DNA of 64,000 nt, from NCBI RefSeq assembly GCF_020781975.1, contig NZ_JAJGNI010000002.1, positions 62,001 to 126,000 of the forward strand, read 5' to 3'. Positions 58,854 to 64,000 of this stretch are shown in pieces; position 1 is the stretch's first letter; the number at the start of each line of letters is the position of its first letter. The translations under genes and the position numbers were made by a program. The DNA is from Microbacterium schleiferi (GTDB lineage Bacteria > Actinomycetota > Actinomycetes > Actinomycetales > Microbacteriaceae). The notes under the pieces were generated by a model. It was not told the DNA's origin. It made no database searches and saw only the letters and a list, made by a program, of their open reading frames with translations.

Positions 58854-60887
58854 ATGCATGACGAGCCGGCCACCCCCGCGGGCGCGGACCCCGACCCGAC
58901 CCTCGGCGAGGACAACAGCACCGCCGCGCCTGGGCGCGCCGACAACGACACCGCCGCGCCTAGGCGCGCCGACAACAACACCGCCGCCAGCGACGATTCC
59001 GAGATCGCTGCGACCCGCCGTGCGGTGGATGCCGAGAAGTCCCGCCGCGCACGGTCTCGCAAACGTCACCGCCGCGAACGCACGGCCGGCATCGTGTTCG
59101 CCTCGGTCCTTGGCGCCATCCTGATCCTCGGCGTCGCGGGGGCGGCGTGGATCGGCGTCCGAGGCGCGCTCGCGTACGGCCACGTGGCTGACGCCCAGCG
59201 CGCAGCCGCGAGTCTCGGAGACTCCCTCACCGACCCTGCCGCGGCAGCCGAGATCGTACCGGCCCTGACCGCCGACACTTCGGCGGCCCGCTCGCTCACC
59301 TCCGACCCGGTGTGGGGCGCCGCCGAGCACCTGCCGTGGATCGGACCGCAACTGGCCGCCACGGCGACAGTCATCGCATCCGTCGACGATGTCGCCACCA
59401 CCGCCGTCGAACCGCTCGCGCAAGCGGCGTCGAGCTTCTCGCTCGACACGCTGCGGCCCGCGGGCGGGGCGTTCGACGTCGCCGCCATCGCGAGCCTCTC
59501 GGACGTCGCGACCACGGCGACCGACAGCCTGCGGCAGGCGTCGGCATCGGTCAACGCGATCGATACGACGGAACTCCTGGCTCCCCTCGCAGCCCCTGTC
59601 ACCGAGGTGCGCAACCTCTTGACGAGCGGTCTCACCGCGGCTGACGCGCTGCGCCGCACCTCCCAGCTCCTCCCCCTCGCTCTCGGCGCGGAGGGCCCCC
59701 GCAACTACCTCGTCATGTTCCAGAACAACGCGGAGTGGCGGTCGCTCGGCGGCATCGTCGGAGCAATGGCGATGATCCACACGGATGGCGGCCGCATGGA
59801 CCTGACCGGACAGGGCTCCTCGTCCGACTTCACGCGATACGCCGACCCCGTGCTTCCCCTGTCGGACGAGATCCTCGGCATCTTCGTTGACAAGCCCGGC
59901 GTCTACATCCAGAACGTGACCCAGATCCCCGATTACACGATCGACGGCCCTTTGGCCCGCGAAATGTGGCTCCGAGAGACGGGCGTGGCTGTCGACGGCG
60001 TCTTCGCCCTGGACCCCGTCACCCTCTCGTACCTGCTTGAGGCCACCGGCCCCATCACGCTCCCGACCGGCGAACAGCTCACGAGCGAGAACGCCGTGCC
60101 GCTGCTACTCAACGAGGTGTACCAGCGGTACCCCGACCCCCGCGACCAGGACGCGTTCTTCGCCGCCACAGCCGCCGTCGTCTTCGAAACGATCGCCGAC
60201 GGCGCAGCAGAGCCGGCGGGGCTCATCCAGGCGCTCGCCCGCGCCGGCAGCGAACGCCGACTGTTCATGTGGAGCGCCGACCCGGCCGAGCAGGCGATCC
60301 TCGACGGCGCAACCATCCAGGGCGGCCTGCCCGTCACCGACGACACCCGCACACAGTTCGGCGTGTACTTGAACGACGGCACGGGCTCCAAGATGGACTA
60401 CTACACCGAGGCCACGGCGTCAGTCGGCTGGTGCGCAGCGAGCACCGCCTTCACGCAGAACCTCCGTCCCGGTGAATACCTCCGCGAAAACCCCCTCGCC
60501 ACGGTGTCGGTCACCCTCCACAGCACGGCTCCCGCGGATGCCGCGACCAGCCTCCCCGAATACATCACCGGCGGCGGAAACTTCGGCGTACCTGCCGGGA
60601 TCACGAGAACCATCGCCTACCTGTACCTTCCGACCGGATCCGAGGTCATCTCGAGCGTCGCCGGTGACGAGGGAGCAGCGACAGTGTTCGGAACCGGCAC
60701 CCACGACGGTCGCGACGTGCTGATCTGGGAGACCAACCTCAACCCCGGCGAAGCGGCTACCGCGACCATCCAGGTCCGCACACCGCCGACCCCGACGCTC
60801 GAAGCCCTCATGACACCGACGATCGGTGGCACGGGCCTCGTGGCTGCGGGAGCATGCCCGCTCACGGGCTCGACAGACGAGGGATAA
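58854..60887 (+). CDS. DUF4012-domain membrane protein
   Basis: A 677-residue protein. A cytoplasmic N-terminus with short repeats (DNDTAAPRRADNNTAA) is followed by one membrane helix (IVFASVLGAILILGVAGAAW near residue 85) and a large extracytoplasmic DUF4012 domain (GPRNYLVMFQNNAEWRSLGG, then GALAMIHTDGG-like and PDYTIDGPLAREMWL segments). DUF4012 proteins usually sit in exopolysaccharide or glycan gene groups in actinobacteria; function is unproven. GGAGGG lies 12 nt before the ATG. Confidence 0.9.
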   Translation: MHDEPATPAGADPDPTLGEDNSTAAPGRADNDTAAPRRADNNTAASDDSEIAATRRAVDAEKSRRARSRKRHRRERTAGIVFASVLGAILILGVAGAAWIGVRGALAYGHVADAQRAAASLGDSLTDPAAAAEIVPALTADTSAARSLTSDPVWGAAEHLPWIGPQLAATATVIASVDDVATTAVEPLAQAASSFSLDTLRPAGGAFDVAAIASLSDVATTATDSLRQASASVNAIDTTELLAPLAAPVTEVRNLLTSGLTAADALRRTSQLLPLALGAEGPRNYLVMFQNNAEWRSLGGIVGAMAMIHTDGGRMDLTGQGSSSDFTRYADPVLPLSDEILGIFVDKPGVYIQNVTQIPDYTIDGPLAREMWLRETGVAVDGVFALDPVTLSYLLEATGPITLPTGEQLTSENAVPLLLNEVYQRYPDPRDQDAFFAATAAVVFETIADGAAEPAGLIQALARAGSERRLFMWSADPAEQAILDGATIQGGLPVTDDTRTQFGVYLNDGTGSKMDYYTEATASVGWCAASTAFTQNLRPGEYLRENPLATVSVTLHSTAPADAATSLPEYITGGGNFGVPAGITRTIAYLYLPTGSEVISSVAGDEGAATVFGTGTHDGRDVLIWETNLNPGEAATATIQVRTPPTPTLEALMTPTIGGTGLVAAGACPLTGSTDEG

Positions 60888-60945
60888 CCCTCCTGTAACA
60901 CGCACGTCACTCGCGCTCGGCTCGATCTGGCTAGGATCGGGCATC

Positions 60946-61083
60946 ATGAGCAGCCCCTACGAACCGCGAGGCCCCCGCAAGTCCCGCAACTGGCTCCTCT
61001 ATATCGGTGTCGCGCTCCTGGCCTCGGGAGTCGGCGTCCTCGTCTACGCAGCCTTCATGCACTACGCGGCAGCGATCCGCTGA
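60946..61083 (+). CDS. 45-residue single-pass membrane protein
   Basis: ATG 60946 opens a short frame with a basic N-terminus (SSPYEPRGPRKSRN) and one membrane helix (WLLYIGVALLASGVGVLVYA). A TAGGAT box lies 8 nt before it. It resembles in plan the 44-residue protein at 52137-52271. It follows the DUF4012 gene by 58 bp, so it may be a partner subunit. Function unknown. Confidence 0.55.
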   Translation: MSSPYEPRGPRKSRNWLLYIGVALLASGVGVLVYAAFMHYAAAIR

Positions 61084-61125
61084 GCACGCGCCGGCGTGAG
61101 CCGCGCGCCACGTCACGCGCCTGTG

Positions 61126-61839
61126 TCAGGCGACGCCGCTCGCGGCATCCGTCGACGCTGCACCCGAACCCGGTGTCGGCTCGGCCGTCACGAGGATCGG
61201 CAGGTGGTCGCTGAGCCCCTGCGGCAGCGTCCGTACGGTATCGATCGTGAAACCGACGGATGTCGCGAAGTCGTAGTGTCCGCGAAAGAACCGATACCGC
61301 GTATACGTGCGGGAGTCGCTGAGATTCAGCTCGTACCCCTGGTCTCGAACGTGCTGCCCGAGGCGTTCCTTGAACACGGGGTAGTTGTAGTCGCCGACCA
61401 TGAGCTTCGGAAGCCCCTCCCCCAACAGGTCGAGCTCGGTCAGAGCCGTGCGGATCTGATGCCGACGCAACGAGTTCAGGGCCGTCAGCGGCGCCGCATG
61501 GAAGGACGCGATGACGATGTCGTTGCCGGTGTCGATGTCGTGCAGACGAACCCCCAGCATCCGTTCCTCGGCGGGCTTGAGAACCCGATCGTGCAGCGAC
61601 TTCTTCAGCGCGATCGCTCGCACATCGACGGCGCGATACGTGTTCTGGCGGTAGTAGACGGCAAGACCCAGGCGATTGCGCTGGGTCGAGTCGGCGAGCA
61701 CGAGCCCACCGATGTCATCGGGGATGTCGGTCGTGTCGGCCTCCTGCAGGCACAGCAGATCGGCACCGTGGCGCTCGACGAGCTCTCGCAGCTCGGTTGC
61801 CGCACGGTGCTTGCGCAGGTTGTACGAGATGACCTTCAT
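61126..61839 (-). CDS. endonuclease/exonuclease/phosphatase-family protein
   Basis: A 237-residue EEP-superfamily hydrolase. Motifs in order: VISYNLRKH (Asn), LLCLQEAD (metal Glu), IASFHAAPLTAL, LMVGDYNYPVF (Asp/Asn) and GLSDHLPILV (catalytic Asp-His). Substrates range from DNA to phospholipids and inositol phosphates, so only the class can be named. No signal peptide, hence cytoplasmic. ATG 61839 has GGGGAG 4-5 nt upstream. It converges on the small membrane-protein gene and is divergent from the GH6 gene. Confidence 0.88.
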   Translation of the reverse strand: MKVISYNLRKHRAATELRELVERHGADLLCLQEADTTDIPDDIGGLVLADSTQRNRLGLAVYYRQNTYRAVDVRAIALKKSLHDRVLKPAEERMLGVRLHDIDTGNDIVIASFHAAPLTALNSLRRHQIRTALTELDLLGEGLPKLMVGDYNYPVFKERLGQHVRDQGYELNLSDSRTYTRYRFFRGHYDFATSVGFTIDTVRTLPQGLSDHLPILVTAEPTPGSGAASTDAASGVA

Positions 61840-61973
61840 GCCACTCCCCACGATAGAGGGGCACGGATGCCGACCGCGTGCGCTCCGCTGGACATATCCC
61901 CAGCGTTTGCGATCTCTTCACCGCAGGAGGGGGTTCACGGGGATCCTCCGAAGCCCTCCGCTAGAGTTTGGTC

Positions 61974-63044
61974 GTGCCCTCCCGACGCGCCCACGTGGTG
62001 CAAGAACAGCCCGAGTCCGCCGCGGCGCGCCCGGAATCACAGCCGAAGATCCTGCCCGGGTGGGCTATCGCGACGATCGTGTCGGTCGGCGTCGTTCTCG
62101 TGGCAGCCATCGCCGCCACCGTCTGGATGTTCCTGAATCACTGGGTGCGTGATTTGACCGCTACCGCTCCGGCAGTCGGGACGACGATCATCGCCCCGGA
62201 GGAGTCGAAAGCCGCCCTCGCACTGCCGGGCCTCGCCGAGGGGACCGACGAGTTCGCCGCTACCGACTACCTGGCAGCCCAGCCCACCGCCTACTGGTTG
62301 ACCCCCGAGATCGATCCGGTGAGTGAGATCGGCGCGCGGATGACGAATCTCCTGAGCGAGGCCCGCACGCAGGGCAAGGCGCTGGCGATCGTGGTCTACG
62401 GGCTTCCCGAGCGCGACTGCAGCGCCGGCCTCTCCGCGGGCGGACTGGACGATGCAGCCTACGCCGAGTGGACGCAGATCATCGGCGAGGCCCTGCACTC
62501 GGCCCCCGACATCCAGAAAACCGTCGTCCTCGAACCCGACAGCCTGGCCCTCGCCCCCGAGTGCGGAAACACCGCCGAGCGCACGGAGCAGCTGCGGAAT
62601 GCGATCACCCGACTTGCCTCGACGAACACCTGGATCTATGTGGACGGCGGTCACTCGACCTGGCTGCCGGCCTCGCAGATGGCCGAGCTCATCAACGGCA
62701 TCGGCATGAACGATGTCATCCGCGGCTTCGCGACGAACGTCTCGAACTACAACGACACGGCGATCGAGTTCGACTACGCCCACCAGCTCTCTGGCCTGAC
62801 CGGCGGTCTCCACGCGATCGTTGACACCTCTCGCAACGGAGCCGGCTCCAACGGCGAGTGGTGCAACCCCCCGGGCAGGCTCATCGGCGCTCCCGGCGGC
62901 ACCTACGGCGACGACGTCGTCGACACGAACCTCTGGATCAAGCCGCCAGGCGAAAGCGACGGCACCTGCAACGGCGGACCGGTAGCCGGCGCATGGTGGC
63001 CCCAGTCCGCGGTCGAGCTGACCCGCAACGTCACGCTCCCCTGA
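61974..63044 (+). CDS. membrane-anchored glycoside hydrolase family 6 (endoglucanase-like)
   Basis: A 356-residue GH6 enzyme. After a cytoplasmic N-terminus comes one membrane helix (WAIATIVSVGVVLVAAIAAT near residue 35), which anchors the enzyme outside. GH6 motifs: VVYGLPERDCSAGLSAGG with the catalytic Asp, VLEPDSLAL, DTSRNGAGSNGEWCNPPG and DTNLWIKPPGESDGTC. The family cleaves beta-1,4-glucans. Anchored GH6 or GH8 glucanases often accompany polysaccharide-synthesis genes, where they trim the polymer. GTG 61974 follows a TAGAGT box by 6 nt (leaderless); a TTG at 61968 would add two residues. Confidence 0.93.
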   Translation: MPSRRAHVVQEQPESAAARPESQPKILPGWAIATIVSVGVVLVAAIAATVWMFLNHWVRDLTATAPAVGTTIIAPEESKAALALPGLAEGTDEFAATDYLAAQPTAYWLTPEIDPVSEIGARMTNLLSEARTQGKALAIVVYGLPERDCSAGLSAGGLDDAAYAEWTQIIGEALHSAPDIQKTVVLEPDSLALAPECGNTAERTEQLRNAITRLASTNTWIYVDGGHSTWLPASQMAELINGIGMNDVIRGFATNVSNYNDTAIEFDYAHQLSGLTGGLHAIVDTSRNGAGSNGEWCNPPGRLIGAPGGTYGDDVVDTNLWIKPPGESDGTCNGGPVAGAWWPQSAVELTRNVTLP

Positions 63045-63202
63045 GGGCGGCGCGCTCAGCACGCAGGCCACCGTGGCACGCCGACGGATGACCGCGCCCC
63101 CGGTCTGCCCGCCTGTGTACGATCAAGAGGGTCGGCCGCGCATGCCTGGGATTGCGCGGCTCGGATACTCGACCCAGCCCGACGCGAAAGAGACAATCGA
63201 GC

Positions 63203-64000
63203 ATGAGCACTGACGCGGGGGTGAGCAAGACCGCCGTCATCGTCGAGGATGATCCGCAGATCCGGCATATCCTCGCCGAAACACTCGAGGCGGCCGGGTT
63301 CTCGACGGTCTCGGTGGGCAATGGCATCGACGGTGTCCGTGCCGTCCTCTCCTACCAGCCACTGATCACGACCCTCGATGTGAACATGCCCGGTATCGAC
63401 GGGTTCGAGGCAGCCCGCCGCATCCGCGCCCAGAGCGACACCTACATCATCATGCTCACGGGCCTCGAAGACGAGGCTGACGTCGTCCTGGGTTTGGGAG
63501 CCGGCGCCGACGAGTACATCGTCAAGCCGTTCCGCCCGCGGGAACTGCGGGCACGGATCGAAGCGCTGTTGCGCCGCCCGCGCCAGACACCGACTGCAGC
63601 CCAGCCGCCCGCGCAGGCACCCTCGGGGCCCTCGTTCCCGGGCGCGCGACCCGCCATCGTTACCCAGCCCGCTGCGCCCAGCGCCGTGCCGCCGGCAGCG
63701 CAGCAACCGTTCGCCACTATCGATGCGACCGGAGCCGTCACGCCCGGCGACCCCGCCCAGGCCCCGGGCCAGCATCCGGCACAGGCTCCCTACCCGGCAG
63801 GGCAACAGCCGACCCAGGCCCCACCCCAGCCCGGCTACCCCGCTCAGCACCCCGGTTATCCGCAGCCCGGAGGCGCACAGCCGTACTATCCGCCGACGCC
63901 GCAGGCTCCGGTCGACCCGCCGGGGGCCGGCGGCAACCAGCAGCCTCCCGGATCTCAGTTGGTGGCACGCACACCACCGAACGCCCCGGCCCCAGGTCCC
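63203..64000 (+). CDS. response regulator with Pro/Gln-rich tail (3' end cut by window)
   Basis: 266 codons are present and the frame is open at the window end. Residues 10-125 form a complete receiver domain: acid pair in AVIVEDDPQIRHILAETL, phospho-acceptor Asp in ITTLDVNMPGIDGFE, Thr in IIMLTGLEDEADVV and Lys in EYIVKPFRPREL. Instead of a DNA-binding domain the receiver is followed by a long tail rich in Pro, Gln, Ala and Tyr (QPGYPAQHPGYPQPGGAQ). The output domain, if any, lies beyond base 64000. ATG 63203 chosen by the receiver start. Confidence 0.88.
   Translation, partial: MSTDAGVSKTAVIVEDDPQIRHILAETLEAAGFSTVSVGNGIDGVRAVLSYQPLITTLDVNMPGIDGFEAARRIRAQSDTYIIMLTGLEDEADVVLGLGAGADEYIVKPFRPRELRARIEALLRRPRQTPTAAQPPAQAPSGPSFPGARPAIVTQPAAPSAVPPAAQQPFATIDATGAVTPGDPAQAPGQHPAQAPYPAGQQPTQAPPQPGYPAQHPGYPQPGGAQPYYPPTPQAPVDPPGAGGNQQPPGSQLVARTPPNAPAPGP

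Overview
The window is high-GC actinobacterial DNA that looks most like Microbacterium or a close relative in the Microbacteriaceae. This rests on the GC-rich codon use, the protein families present (a DUF222/HNH 13E12-type endonuclease, DUF4012 and DUF2510 proteins, a ROK repressor beside a sugar operon), frequent GTG starts, and several promoters whose -10 box lies only 5-7 nt from the start codon (leaderless transcripts). No rRNA, tRNA, CRISPR array or intact insertion sequence was seen.

Layout. 1-6.5 kb: an accessory segment with a cut-off AAA/DUF4143 ATPase, a SWIM/SNF2 helicase, two small coiled-coil genes (one frameshifted) and two vapBC toxin-antitoxin operons arranged back to back around 65 bp. 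6.7-7.3 kb: a decayed acyl-CoA desaturase joined out of frame to a 3Fe-4S ferredoxin remnant. 7.3-16.7 kb: a sugar catabolic locus, with a ROK repressor divergent from a TIM-barrel isomerase, an RbsABC-type importer, two Gfo/Idh/MocA oxidoreductases and a second TIM-barrel isomerase.

16.9-41.4 kb is the centre of interest: an exopolysaccharide (EPS) locus of the Wzx/Wzy type (tyrosine autokinase, four glycosyltransferases, polymerase, flippase, initiating sugar-phosphate transferase, GDP-fucose and UDP-glucuronate synthesis). Embedded in it is a complete PAPS supply and recycling module (cysC, cysD, cysN, cysQ, two TauE/SafE transporters, an Rrf2 regulator) and three unrelated sulfotransferases. 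I infer that the cell makes a sulfated EPS, possibly fucose- and glucuronate-containing. The Rrf2 regulator probably controls the transporter/cysC genes through a dyad found in both transporter promoters. The part from about 25 to 35 kb is visibly poorer in GC than its flanks, as expected of an exchangeable serotype-like block.

41.6-64 kb: a third phd/vapC-like pair, an HNH gene bracketed by two copies of a coiled-coil membrane gene, a secreted VWA protein, coaBC, a second, degenerate sugar-phosphate transferase, small membrane proteins, a CPBP protease, two membrane-tethered receiver-like proteins, a universal stress protein next to a 20-bp tandem repeat, a solitary HipA-like kinase, a DUF4012 protein, an EEP-family hydrolase, a membrane-anchored GH6 glucanase and a response regulator cut by the window end. 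DUF4012, GH6 and the second sugar-phosphate transferase suggest that EPS-related functions continue in this part.
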